Shown here: positions 25,429-34,606 of the stretch, piece after piece
Layout of the letters: each line of letters starts with the position of its first letter
Position numbering within the stretch: position 1 is the stretch's first letter
Virus record (IMG/VR): IMGVR_UViG_3300032084_001540
Span: 1 to 64,000 of that record
Reading direction: 5' to 3' (one strand)
DNA: 64,000 nucleotides
Source of the DNA: a virus
Translations under genes and position numbers: made by a program
The notes under the pieces: model-generated
Databases searched by the model: none
What the model saw: only the letters and a program-made list of their open reading frames with translations
Told to the model about the DNA's origin: nothing

Positions 25429-28400
25429 GAGAAGTTCTGCCCTCCAGTAACGCCGTAGAGTGATGCTCCACCATCAAAAGTGAAGAATGAGTAAATGTCT
25501 TCTTGATTAACTCCAACAGAAACCTGAGGAACAATTCCATTTGACCAGTATACTGGAATGATATTACCATCAGCATCTTTGAAAGAGTCGATTCCTACTT
25601 GATGTCCAATAGCATCTTGAACGACCTTGACAGTAAAGTTGCTTGCCTCTCCTGGTGGATTTGAAAGTTGGAAGTTAGTGACAGCATCAACAACTGAAAG
25701 TGTAAATGTATTTGCTTGGTCAAGTTCAATAGAAACAACATTGTTGACGATAGAAGTTGGATGAGCTGGTTGGAAATGAGATTTAAATCTCACTCTTCCA
25801 TCAACGTCAAGATCTGCGCGAGTTCCTGAAGTTCCAACGCCTACATGTCCTGTGCTACCAGCACTGATAGCAGTTGTATTACCTTGTCCAACATATAGAG
25901 ATTCACTTGCAGTCACAATACCTGCAAAGATTGTGCCGATACCAGAACTGCCATCAAGACTGAACTGAGTTGAGATAAACTGCCCACCAATGTCAAGTAA
26001 ACCTTGCGGATTTGGTTTCAGGATGCCAACACGTCCGTTAGTATCAACACCAACAAATTCAGTTGTAAATCCAGACTTGATGACAAATGCTTTATCGGTG
26101 CTAGTTGTTGATAGTCCAATGCTCAGACTTGCATCTGGTTGCGTACTACCAATACCAACGAATCTATCCGCAATAGTATGAACACCAATCTTAGCACCAC
26201 CAACCGTGTCATTAGGAACCCATAGTGAATCATTTGGAAGATTGTTAATCCTGGAACCATCACCGTAAAGGTATGTGGTAGCAGTGATAAATCCTGCAGC
26301 AAAGATATTATTTGCAACGTGAAGATCGAAGTCTGGTCGCGTGGTGCCGATACCTAGTGAACCGCCGATGGCAACAATCAAACCATCTCTTTGTGCTGCA
26401 TCATATCCAGCACTGTATTCTTCTACATTATCGAGACCAATAACAAGTTCAGCAGCACCAGGGCCAGCAGCAGATGCGATTCCAAGTCTATCAAGTTGAG
26501 AGACATTCTCAGTGGATGATGTGCTGACATTAGCAAATCGATACCAGTCGTTATCTACAGTGTAGACCCAACCAGCATATCCACCAGCACTAGGACTTGC
26601 GAAGAACTTAACATCACCTGGAGAACCAGCAATCGTTGGTGTGGTTGTAGATATGCCAACATTTCTAGAGATTGTAGCATCTCCCTGAATGAAGATTGAG
26701 TTAGCTTCAATGCCATTCTTACCATTGAAGGTTACTTTCTTGCTGAAGACAACAGGACCATCAAACTCAGAGAGAATGTCACTATCCTCACCACCAGTAA
26801 CAGAGATCTTTCTGGTTACATTAACTTCGTCTGGAGTCAGGATATCAAATCCCACTTCCTCTTCACCAAGAGTAATGTTCTCACCCTTGACTGTAGGAAC
26901 TGGTGTATTGAAAGTTTCATCTTTACCAGTTTGAGGATTGGTCTTAACATTTCCAATGTAGAAATTACCTTCATTGTCCATGCCTGTATAGACATTCTTA
27001 CCACCATCCCTATCTACAGATTGTGATAAGAGTCTCTCTACACCAGAGAGAACTTTATCCTGTTTACTTGGTAGAGATGTTGAATAGTTGCCAGGACCAA
27101 ATCCAAGATATTCAAATGTATGTCCAGAGGATCTGTTGAGAGATACTCTCCTCACCTCAGATGGAATTACTTTAATCTTTCTTATCGTAGAATTAACTTG
27201 GTGTGAAGATGATTTAGTTCCAAGAGTGCCTCTAAACACAGAAGATCCAGAATCGTTAGAGATTCTCATAATTTCATCATCAACAATGATGAAGTCTCCT
27301 TTTCTCAGACCAGAAGAACTGAAGTTAGTGACAGAAATTGTAGTTGCTGATGTATTTGGAATAGTTGCAGCAAGAGTTGTAGTAATTCCAGCATAAATTG
27401 GAACCATTCTACCACCAGTGTTCTCTTCATTATTGGTGATATTACCATCTTGTGCTGCAAATCCTGTTCTAAGAACTTTTGAATCACTATCAAGCAATGT
27501 AGCAACAAACGGCAGCTCAGAACCAACACCAATTCTTGTAGTAAATGTTGTTACACCAACAACATCAAGAACTGGCACATCGTTATTGAATGTAGTTGCA
27601 GCAGTACCAACAATTCTAATAACATTGTTTGCCGTCAATCCATGATTGCCTCCAGATGTAATAGTAGCAACACCAGACCGAGGATCATATGTAATTGAAT
27701 TGATACCAACTGATTGTCCAGTTACAGATGCACTAGCATCAGATACAATTGTAGATCCAAGACTAGTTACGCAATTGATTACGGAGCTTGCAGAAGATAC
27801 TCGAATGCTTCTGGTTGTGATTCCTGTAATCTGATACAGTTCATTATATCCTCTATATGATTCTGACTTAATACCACTAATTCTGATGCCATCACCATAG
27901 TTGGTGTTAATACCAGTGACCTGAACTGATGCCTGAGCAAATCCAGTTGTTGTAATACCACTAATCAGGTTAGCAGTTTGTCCAATTCCCCATGCACTAC
28001 CAGCATCAGTAATTGTTACATTTGTAATTCCACCAACAGCATCAACAGTGACTTTAGCAAGAGCATTAATACCAACATCATTACCAACTAGTTCGACATT
28101 GAACACATCACCAGCAGAACCACTACCGTATCCAGCACCAGAGCTAGCAATACTTACAGCAGTGACACCATTTAGACCATGATCAGGTCTTACCCACAAA
28201 GTATGACCAGTACCAGTCACCACATTACTATGAATATTAGTAAGAGCAATACCAACACCAGAATCTTTCCAGAACTTAATTGCAGTCTCTTTAGTAATAC
28301 TCTTGGTCAGATCATTAGTTACAACCTTACCAATCAAACCACTTTTAGCAAAACTTTTAGATTCAGTAGGATCAGAAGTTGGATTGTCTCTATCAACTTG

Positions 28401-31349
28401 TGGGAAGAGATCTGAAACATTCTGACTGAAAGAATCGGCAGTAAATGGAGATATTGTGGGTTTGACACTTGCATTCAAAGCAACAATATGATAAACACCA
28501 TCCTGAACTGAAGGAATATGCTTTCTTACTTCTCTACTTTGGTAGATATAGTAAGTATTGCTATATCTCTTTCTTCTAACATGTGCAGTTTCTTCAATAG
28601 TTCTTACAGAAGTATCATTGGTAAGATCGCCTGGATCAGTAGAAAGACCGACTGTAAATCCTCTGGCGCTAGTGATTCCAGTAACAATAAAGTCTCTGTT
28701 GAATCCAGTAGCAGCAACACCAGTAATGTTTTCAGAACTCTTTGCGTTAATAATTTCGATTGTGTTTCCAACATCAAAACCATGAGGAACTTCAGTTACG
28801 ATGTTGGCAATATTATTTGCCCAGTCAGCTTTGGAAACAAATTTAAAGTTTCTCTGATCAGAGAAGTTTGTTATAGATGTCGCAGTAATTTCAGTGTCAT
28901 CATCTGCTAAAGTATCACTAGATTCCTGGATTACATATCCCTCAAGAGGAGGTCTAGCAGAAGAGATGCCAGCTGGAATGACATATCTGAGTTTGTATAA
29001 ACGATCATCAAGACTTCTTGAGTCTGGTTGTCTTACAATGAATGATCTTGGAGTGGCAGAACCAAGTCCTGTTGTTCCTACACCAATAGGACCAGCAATG
29101 TGAGTGAATAGAGTATTTTCTGTGCTAGCAGTTCCTACACTAACATACCAATTTCTTTGATTGGTATCGAATTGTACTGGGTGTCCAAGTTCACCAGGAG
29201 TCTTATCAGAAACTCTGGAAATAACCTTTAGAGTTCCACCAAGACTGTTAATGGAAATCTCCTGCCCATTTAATGCTTCATTAAGTGTCTTAGCAATTTT
29301 CAGAGAATCTGTTCCAACACCAGAAGTAATTGCAAAGTAAAGAGTATTCTCATCGATTCCGTCTGGAAGCTGACCAGTATCAGACTCAAATCTGACCGTC
29401 TCACCCTCAGATAACTGATGATACTGATTTAAAGCAATAATATTAGAAGTAATACTATTAACGCCAGACACTCTGCCTACAGTATATCTTTTCTCTGCAC
29501 TTACCTCATTTGAAGTGTTTGCTGTGTTACCAAAAATGACCTTAGCGTTATATCTCTGAAGATTGCCAGATACAGGAATCAAGCAGTTAAGATCTTCATT
29601 AATCTTTGCACCAAGTCTATATCCCTCAATATTCGTTCTAGGAGGAACTTGTGAGTTTGTTTCATTCAGAAGATATAATCTAGAAGTTGAACCAACACCA
29701 ACTGTTGTTTCTACGTCAATAGCAGCAAATTCAAGTGTTTGCTCTTCAATATCTCTAATTTTTGGTGGAATGATGTGGGAAATATAACCGACATCATCTC
29801 TACTGAATGCTGATTCTTTAAATCCCTGTGCTACAAAAGCGTGTGATCCAAAGTTGGAGTTTGAGTTCGTGATGGATTGATCTCCACCAGACTCAGCAAG
29901 GAAGTGTTGCTCAAAACCAACACCAAAGATGTTAACTGCCTGAATAAAGGCATCGTTACTGGTCTTAATGTGGAAGTTTCTATATGCTGGTTTGTAAACA
30001 GCAGAAGAATTTGACTGAATATTATCAATACTGGTGGAATCATCATAGATGGCACTACCACTATTATATTTGATGAAAGCATCATTATCTTTTTGCAGCG
30101 AGATTCCAGTGAATCCAGCAACAGTCATCGCTTTGAAACCGTCTGCTTTTTTGCCATCAGCGTGCATACCACACATGCCGTAGACAGATCTCATTGTGAC
30201 ATCTTTCACATACGGAGATGCTGATGTTACTGTATCGACAGCAAGGCTAATAGTTGCGTTTGCTGGATTTTCAAGGGCAGTACCAGGGTTATTACTCACC
30301 TTGTACTGGAACTCGGTTGTGCTGGTCACACCAGAGACAACCTGCTGACCGTTGTAACCACCTGCGGTGATGCCCTCGACCAGAATAGCAGTATCTACAT
30401 CAAGTCCCTCTAGAGGAGCAGATAGGTTGACTGTGACAGTGGTGGTAGCAACGACACCATCACCTGATTTTATACTACTGATGCCAATTTCACCACCGCG
30501 TGGTCCAACAATACGATATTCATCTACCTTAGTCTGAATATCAACCGTTCCAGCAGGGAAGTCAGGTTCAATGGCACGACCAGAATCTTGGTCATATACG
30601 TCTCCAACCTTTTGATAGTAAACATCCAGGTCAGTTTTTGAGTCAGAGAACTGCAGAATCTCATCATTGATATCAATGTTATTGACACCATCAGCAAATT
30701 CAAATAAAGTTAGTTTATTGTGAGAGAAGTTAGGTACAAAAGTATTCTCGGTATAATCCTTAAATACTCTTCCGTTTGGATCACCATCAAATACAGTGAA
30801 CTGAGTAATAAAACATGAACCCGTCAGTCTAAAAATTGCTGATCTAGCAATATTATCGTTTGATGGGCTAGGAATAAATCTTGGACGAATCTTTGTCTTT
30901 CTTTGATCCAAACCAACAATAGAAGTACCACGAGGAATAATTACTCCACCGTGAACAGAGTTAAGTTTATAAAGATCATTACCTGCTGTTGTGACATCAA
31001 AGTTAGAGGTCAGAGAATATGGTGTAATAATTAGACCATTTGTTCCTGCCCTATTATAATATCTTACGTTATTTCCTTCCGCATATGGGATCCAACCTGG
31101 ACGATTATCAACAATATGATCTCCTGGATAGAGAACGATAGTTGTTTGGGCAAATCTATCGTTATCTTGACCAGATTGATATGAAAATCTTGCTGCTTCA
31201 ATTAGGGCTCTTTGGATAGACTTGAAAGGACGGGTAAGTGAATTACCTTGGTTTTCAATACTATCAGTAGAATCAATATCGTTCGGGTTTACATATAAAA
31301 CATTTCCCTTAGCATTCTTCAGGAAGTTTTGTAGACGACTGAGAGGCAT
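25425..31349 (-). CDS. Giant tail structural protein, 1974 aa
   Basis: The opening MPLSRLQNFLKNAKGNVLYV, followed by an LYVNPNDIDSTDSIENQGN-type segment, recalls very large appendage proteins of cyanomyoviruses. Residues ~40-530 look like a right-handed beta-helix (for example AVNIFGVGFEQHFLAESGGD). Three HGL/HGF-type modules follow in the middle (EVPHGFDVGNTIEI; GGNHGLTANNVIRI). The last ~450 residues contain fibre repeats (LGIGTTRPDFDLHVANN) and a terminal domain ending ASLYGVTGGQNFS. It is probably a major baseplate appendage. It is the longest gene here. Confidence 0.8.
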   Translation of the reverse strand: MPLSRLQNFLKNAKGNVLYVNPNDIDSTDSIENQGNSLTRPFKSIQRALIEAARFSYQSGQDNDRFAQTTIVLYPGDHIVDNRPGWIPYAEGNNVRYYNRAGTNGLIITPYSLTSNFDVTTAGNDLYKLNSVHGGVIIPRGTSIVGLDQRKTKIRPRFIPSPSNDNIARSAIFRLTGSCFITQFTVFDGDPNGRVFKDYTENTFVPNFSHNKLTLFEFADGVNNIDINDEILQFSDSKTDLDVYYQKVGDVYDQDSGRAIEPDFPAGTVDIQTKVDEYRIVGPRGGEIGISSIKSGDGVVATTTVTVNLSAPLEGLDVDTAILVEGITAGGYNGQQVVSGVTSTTEFQYKVSNNPGTALENPANATISLAVDTVTSASPYVKDVTMRSVYGMCGMHADGKKADGFKAMTVAGFTGISLQKDNDAFIKYNSGSAIYDDSTSIDNIQSNSSAVYKPAYRNFHIKTSNDAFIQAVNIFGVGFEQHFLAESGGDQSITNSNSNFGSHAFVAQGFKESAFSRDDVGYISHIIPPKIRDIEEQTLEFAAIDVETTVGVGSTSRLYLLNETNSQVPPRTNIEGYRLGAKINEDLNCLIPVSGNLQRYNAKVIFGNTANTSNEVSAEKRYTVGRVSGVNSITSNIIALNQYHQLSEGETVRFESDTGQLPDGIDENTLYFAITSGVGTDSLKIAKTLNEALNGQEISINSLGGTLKVISRVSDKTPGELGHPVQFDTNQRNWYVSVGTASTENTLFTHIAGPIGVGTTGLGSATPRSFIVRQPDSRSLDDRLYKLRYVIPAGISSARPPLEGYVIQESSDTLADDDTEITATSITNFSDQRNFKFVSKADWANNIANIVTEVPHGFDVGNTIEIINAKSSENITGVAATGFNRDFIVTGITSARGFTVGLSTDPGDLTNDTSVRTIEETAHVRRKRYSNTYYIYQSREVRKHIPSVQDGVYHIVALNASVKPTISPFTADSFSQNVSDLFPQVDRDNPTSDPTESKSFAKSGLIGKVVTNDLTKSITKETAIKFWKDSGVGIALTNIHSNVVTGTGHTLWVRPDHGLNGVTAVSIASSGAGYGSGSAGDVFNVELVGNDVGINALAKVTVDAVGGITNVTITDAGSAWGIGQTANLISGITTTGFAQASVQVTGINTNYGDGIRISGIKSESYRGYNELYQITGITTRSIRVSSASSVINCVTSLGSTIVSDASASVTGQSVGINSITYDPRSGVATITSGGNHGLTANNVIRIVGTAATTFNNDVPVLDVVGVTTFTTRIGVGSELPFVATLLDSDSKVLRTGFAAQDGNITNNEENTGGRMVPIYAGITTTLAATIPNTSATTISVTNFSSSGLRKGDFIIVDDEIMRISNDSGSSVFRGTLGTKSSSHQVNSTIRKIKVIPSEVRRVSLNRSSGHTFEYLGFGPGNYSTSLPSKQDKVLSGVERLLSQSVDRDGGKNVYTGMDNEGNFYIGNVKTNPQTGKDETFNTPVPTVKGENITLGEEEVGFDILTPDEVNVTRKISVTGGEDSDILSEFDGPVVFSKKVTFNGKNGIEANSIFIQGDATISRNVGISTTTPTIAGSPGDVKFFASPSAGGYAGWVYTVDNDWYRFANVSTSSTENVSQLDRLGIASAAGPGAAELVIGLDNVEEYSAGYDAAQRDGLIVAIGGSLGIGTTRPDFDLHVANNIFAAGFITATTYLYGDGSRINNLPNDSLWVPNDTVGGAKIGVHTIADRFVGIGSTQPDASLSIGLSTTSTDKAFVIKSGFTTEFVGVDTNGRVGILKPNPQGLLDIGGQFISTQFSLDGSSGIGTIFAGIVTASESLYVGQGNTTAISAGSTGHVGVGTSGTRADLDVDGRVRFKSHFQPAHPTSIVNNVVSIELDQANTFTLSVVDAVTNFQLSNPPGEASNFTVKVVQDAIGHQVGIDSFKDADGNIIPVYWSNGIVPQVSVGVNQEDIYSFFTFDGGASLYGVTGGQNFS

Positions 31350-31379
31350 CGGTTTATTACGAACAGGATGGTGCTTTTC

Positions 31380-31387
31380 TTATTTAG
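31380..31387 (-). promoter_or_regulatory. Late-like motif CTAAATAA
   Basis: Located about 31-38 bases before the 1974-residue gene, in the divergent intergenic region 31350-31434. Confidence 0.5.
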
Positions 31388-31405
31388 ACGGGTAAGAAAG
31401 ACGAA

Positions 31406-31413
31406 AATAAATA
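31406..31413 (+). promoter_or_regulatory. T4-late-like motif AATAAATA on the plus strand
   Basis: Located 22-29 bases before the plus-strand gene at 31435. It is back-to-back with the minus-strand motif at 31380. Confidence 0.5.
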
Positions 31414-31434
31414 TGTGCATATAGAAGATGTAAA

Positions 31435-32223
31435 ATGCCCGAAATACCAGATATATCAAATAACGATATTAGTATCAGATCGATCCAAATAAAGGATGTA
31501 AATAATTGGATATTATCTCCATCACAATCTATTCCACCTGTAGTCCCAGTGACGCAAGTGATCGGACTTCCCATTGTCAACATACCTGGATGTGTTGAGG
31601 CAACTGAAACTAATAGTTCTAAAAATAATCAACTACGTGAGGATGATCCAAATGGCACCGTTACATTTTGCGATTCTGGAGTGCCAAGTTTCAGTACTAT
31701 AAATTATGAACCAGACCAGATGGTGTTCACTGGAGAGGCAAAAGTTCCAAATGTGAAACCACCAGAAGCACCTAAAACATCAGGTATAAAACCAGTACCA
31801 GTGCCTTCAACACCACCGATGACCGCAAAGCAAGAATGCCCAACCAGGGAGCAGCAACTAAAAAACCCTATAGGAAAAGTCCTTAAGGGTAATAAAAAGA
31901 TTACTGGATATGAGTTGGTTGGCAAAGAATGTCTAATGGTTACAGAAGATTTGACCATTCCAGATCAGATAATTGGTAGTATACCAAATGCAGGAATGGT
32001 GACAACTACAGCATCTATTGCCCTTGTGGCAACGACCTCGGCACTGCTTGCAAAACCTCTTGCTGACCTTTTGTTAAAAGTGGTGAAACCGACTGTGAAG
32101 AAGGTAGTGAAGAAGATTGCCTCCTTACGGGGTAAGAAGATCCAGGTATTGTCGAAAGTGGAGCGCCAATCTGAGCAGAGGATACGGAATCACGCGATTC
32201 GTCAACTGCGGGGGAAGGAATAG
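31435..32223 (+). CDS. Cyanophage structural-type protein with a hydrophobic segment, 262 aa
   Basis: One of five genes on the plus strand. It begins MPEIPDISNNDISIRSIQIK and contains IGLPIVNIPGCVEATETN, a pattern I recall from conserved but unassigned cyanomyovirus proteins. A Pro-rich middle (VPSTPPM) follows, then a hydrophobic helix around 185-210 (ASIALVATTSALLAKPLADL) and a very basic end (KKVVKKIASLRGKK...). The last 209 bases overlap a minus-strand gene tail to tail. A membrane- or DNA-contact role is possible. Confidence 0.75.
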   Translation: MPEIPDISNNDISIRSIQIKDVNNWILSPSQSIPPVVPVTQVIGLPIVNIPGCVEATETNSSKNNQLREDDPNGTVTFCDSGVPSFSTINYEPDQMVFTGEAKVPNVKPPEAPKTSGIKPVPVPSTPPMTAKQECPTREQQLKNPIGKVLKGNKKITGYELVGKECLMVTEDLTIPDQIIGSIPNAGMVTTTASIALVATTSALLAKPLADLLLKVVKPTVKKVVKKIASLRGKKIQVLSKVERQSEQRIRNHAIRQLRGKE

Positions 32224-33031
32224 TATGTCTATGTTGAGGAACGATACCTCCAGGGTTCGTAACAACCACATCCGCACACACTTTATGATATGGAGACTTC
32301 TTGTGGAAATAGATGCCCTCCTTCTTGAGTTGTCCACAATTCTTGAGTCTGGCAAGCTCAAAATCTAATCTTTTATTAGCATTCTGTTGTTGCATCAATG
32401 CAATATTTGCTCGTGCTGCATCTTTACAAAGTTCTTGTGCCGTCTTATCTAAAGGTGTGGACCATGTGATAGAAAACCCTACACCTAGACTGTAGTTATC
32501 TTTCTGTCCTGTCCTAGTTTTCTTGGTGAATAATATGTCACCAGGATTGTCAATAATACCGTCCCCAATGTCATTCCCATCAGCATCTAAGGCACCAAAG
32601 TTATCGCTGACATCATATACTGGATCGTCAAAGTAAGGTTCATATGGTTTAGAAGCAGACGCACTTCCTGTTACATAAGGGGTGAAGTTGCGAGTTGCAC
32701 CCTGACACTGGATTCCAGCTCCATAAGTGTTAGTAATATATGGACCTTGTAAAACCTGAATGGCTTGATTGGTAACTGAGCCAGAGCTATTCGCAACGGG
32801 TGATGCTGTTGCCGATACGCCTCCAATGGTTTCAGCATTAACTGGTGATGCTACAAGAGCAGCAACTACTGGGAGAAAATACTTGTAGTGTCGGTTGCGC
32901 TTTCGACCTCCGTTACTCTTTGAATAATTGTTTGATTTTGAAGACCTGGACCAGAGTAAGTTTCTGTAAACTGAAACGCTGCCCCTGGCACTGTTTGCAC
33001 GAACACTGGTTTGCTCGTTATTCCTGTCCAT
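32015..33031 (-). CDS. Exported protein with internal signal-like segment, 338 aa
   Basis: The first ATG (33029-33031) precedes a 47-residue Ser/Asn/Arg-rich stretch and then YKYFLPVVAALVASPVNA, which looks like a signal peptide cleaved after VNA. The mature part contains FTPYVTGSASASKPYEPYFD, a helical segment ALMQQQNANKRLDFELARL and a Ser/Pro-rich end. The gene overlaps its upstream neighbour by 166 bases in another frame. A GGAGGT lies close to the signal-peptide region but no ATG, GTG or TTG follows it in frame, so either the long amino end is real or the start is non-canonical. The carboxyl 70 residues overlap the plus-strand gene. Confidence 0.6.
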   Translation of the reverse strand: MDRNNEQTSVRANSARGSVSVYRNLLWSRSSKSNNYSKSNGGRKRNRHYKYFLPVVAALVASPVNAETIGGVSATASPVANSSGSVTNQAIQVLQGPYITNTYGAGIQCQGATRNFTPYVTGSASASKPYEPYFDDPVYDVSDNFGALDADGNDIGDGIIDNPGDILFTKKTRTGQKDNYSLGVGFSITWSTPLDKTAQELCKDAARANIALMQQQNANKRLDFELARLKNCGQLKKEGIYFHKKSPYHKVCADVVVTNPGGIVPQHRHTIPSPAVDESRDSVSSAQIGAPLSTIPGSSYPVRRQSSSLPSSQSVSPLLTKGQQEVLQAVPRSLPQGQ

Positions 33032-33303
33032 GAAGATGTCACTCCATCAATAGTTACATTAGTTGCCCCAGTTGTAGGGGATAAATTTCCATTCACTGTG
33101 ATACCACTACCAGTAGCAGAATACTGATACCCAGTGTTATAGTCCATCGAATTTATGGTCTCAGTTATCTTCTGAGTGGTCTCAGTTCTTGAGGTCATAG
33201 ACCCTTGGGTAAAATTTGGGACCACGGGGACTGCAGATGCAGCAACCCCATGGAGAGCACCAAGAATCAACCCGAGACCGATTGCTTCTTGAAACCTAGT
33301 CAT
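32866..33303 (-). CDS. Exported beta-rich protein, 145 aa
   Basis: It begins MTRFQEAIGLGLILGALHGV with cleavage likely after AAS-A (signal peptide), followed by a Thr/Ser/Gly-rich mature region. GAAFQFTETYSGPGLQNQTI aligns with GSAFSFTEAFNAGDAIPSNT of the upstream exported protein, so the two are probable paralogues. Export through the host Sec pathway is inferred. The start lies 3 bases downstream of its neighbour's stop. Confidence 0.7.
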   Translation of the reverse strand: MTRFQEAIGLGLILGALHGVAASAVPVVPNFTQGSMTSRTETTQKITETINSMDYNTGYQYSATGSGITVNGNLSPTTGATNVTIDGVTSSWTGITSKPVFVQTVPGAAFQFTETYSGPGLQNQTIIQRVTEVESATDTTSIFSQ

Positions 33304-33306
33304 GAT

Positions 33307-33795
33307 TTACTTAACGTAGATTTCAGACACAAATTGACCCGTTGCAGACGTGCCTGCCCCGCCTGCAGTCAAGGACATAGAGCCAGCAGAATCGATGCTA
33401 CCAGCGAGAGTACCAGCCACGCCACCAGCAGTGGTTGTGACACTTCCAAACGCGGGCAAGGAGGGAGCGACACCACTAGTGATGGTTGTATTACTTGGAA
33501 TTGCGTCTCCTGCATTGAATGCTTCTGTAAAGGAGAATGCAGATCCGTCTGTTGTTTGTGAGTATGAACCTGCGGACAGAGTTGCCGCTGCGGTTGTGCT
33601 TCCAGGTGCCGTAAGTCCACCCAAAGTGGAAGCTGAGATGTTAGAACCACTTACAGAGTATGATGAACCTAGTCTAGTTGCTTGAGATGCAGCTGCATCA
33701 ACTGTCAACTGAACACTAGTCGATAGTTTAGTAGTAATATCGGCATGTGCAGGTGCCGTCATCAGAATCATTACAAAAGGCAAGAACCTTTTCAT
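33307..33795 (-). CDS. Exported beta-rich protein, 162 aa
   Basis: A clear signal peptide opens the protein: MKRFLPFVMILMTAPAHA, with cleavage before DITTKLST. The mature chain has no Cys and is Ser/Thr/Ala/Gly-rich, like a secreted or outer-layer beta protein. It shares its core with the next gene downstream. It has its own late-like motif GATAAATA 27-34 bases upstream, so it may be made late with the virion parts. Confidence 0.75.
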   Translation of the reverse strand: MKRFLPFVMILMTAPAHADITTKLSTSVQLTVDAAASQATRLGSSYSVSGSNISASTLGGLTAPGSTTAAATLSAGSYSQTTDGSAFSFTEAFNAGDAIPSNTTITSGVAPSLPAFGSVTTTAGGVAGTLAGSIDSAGSMSLTAGGAGTSATGQFVSEIYVK

Positions 33796-33821
33796 TTAAA
33801 AACGAGTCTACACTGTTGATT

Positions 33822-33829
33822 TATTTATC
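33822..33829 (-). promoter_or_regulatory. T4-late-like motif GATAAATA
   Basis: Located 27 bases before the exported protein gene at 33795 and just upstream of the oxygenase stop. Confidence 0.5.
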
Positions 33830-34412
33830 AAGCTCCATGTTTGACTGCTTGCTCTAAAGAGACTTTACCATTTTTAGGAAGCATGACCATATTGGCAGCA
33901 AATGTCTTTCTCGTCTCATCACTGTTATGTGGTGTAACACCATGGCACATATAAGATGGGAAAAATATAATATCACCTGCTTTGATTTCTGGATACACAG
34001 CAGTGCTAAATCCCATTGCTTGACACCAAGATTCTGTTGTCTGAATGAGATTTCTATCCCAAAAGTAAAATTCAGAAAAATCTGGACCGTCGTTTAAATA
34101 GAACACACAGGAGAGATCATTTCCACCATGATCATGAACTTCTTGAAAGAATCCTCTATTGTAAAAATTCAACCAAGGATGTGAGAGAATGAAACTCATC
34201 TCCTCCTTAAAATTCTTCTTAACAATGTTTATACTCGGCGTCAGATATTGAGCATACTCTTTCCAATTTAATTTTGTTCTTTCTATCTTACATGCGTCAC
34301 CCCATGTATAATCATCGTTCTTATTAGGGACAGAGTTTAGTTTATCAATAAATTGTTGTGCATTTGGTGCTTGAAACTTCCAATAAAAATTTGTTTCAAA
34401 AATAGTTTTCAT
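33828..34412 (-). CDS. 2OG-Fe(II) oxygenase-like protein, 194 aa
   Basis: The core is FQEVHDHGGNDLSCVFYLND (H93-D94-H95), then PEIKAGDIIFFPSYMCHGVT (H157) and R168 in DETRKTFAANM. The order His-x-His/Asp, distal His, Arg fits small non-haem 2OG-Fe(II) oxygenases of the PF13759 type. The substrate is unknown. It starts within the stop of the preceding 64-residue gene, which has a sigma-70-like promoter, so it may be made before the structural proteins that surround it. Confidence 0.75.
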   Translation of the reverse strand: MKTIFETNFYWKFQAPNAQQFIDKLNSVPNKNDDYTWGDACKIERTKLNWKEYAQYLTPSINIVKKNFKEEMSFILSHPWLNFYNRGFFQEVHDHGGNDLSCVFYLNDGPDFSEFYFWDRNLIQTTESWCQAMGFSTAVYPEIKAGDIIFFPSYMCHGVTPHNSDETRKTFAANMVMLPKNGKVSLEQAVKHGA

Positions 34413-34606
34413 TAAATGCTGATATCGGAGTATACAAGTTCTTCATCAAGAACATCACGAACAAACGAATGTACTCTCATAAATTGATCAGTGGTATCAC
34501 AAGTTATTTTTTTAGTTTCACCATCGCTCGAATAGAGATAAAAAGTCTTTGCAGGAACATTGACCACACAACGGGTCAAATACACATCATTGTCTGTGAG
34601 ATCCAT
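34412..34606 (-). CDS. Small conserved hypothetical protein, 64 aa
   Basis: It has 64 residues, beginning MDLTDNDVYLTRCVVNVPAK, with a beta-rich core (KTFYLYSSDGETKKITCDTT) and a helical end. No family named. It overlaps the upstream gene by 20 bases and the next oxygenase start by one, consistent with a coupled pair. Its promoter-like site is at 34632-34660. Confidence 0.65.
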   Translation of the reverse strand: MDLTDNDVYLTRCVVNVPAKTFYLYSSDGETKKITCDTTDQFMRVHSFVRDVLDEELVYSDISI

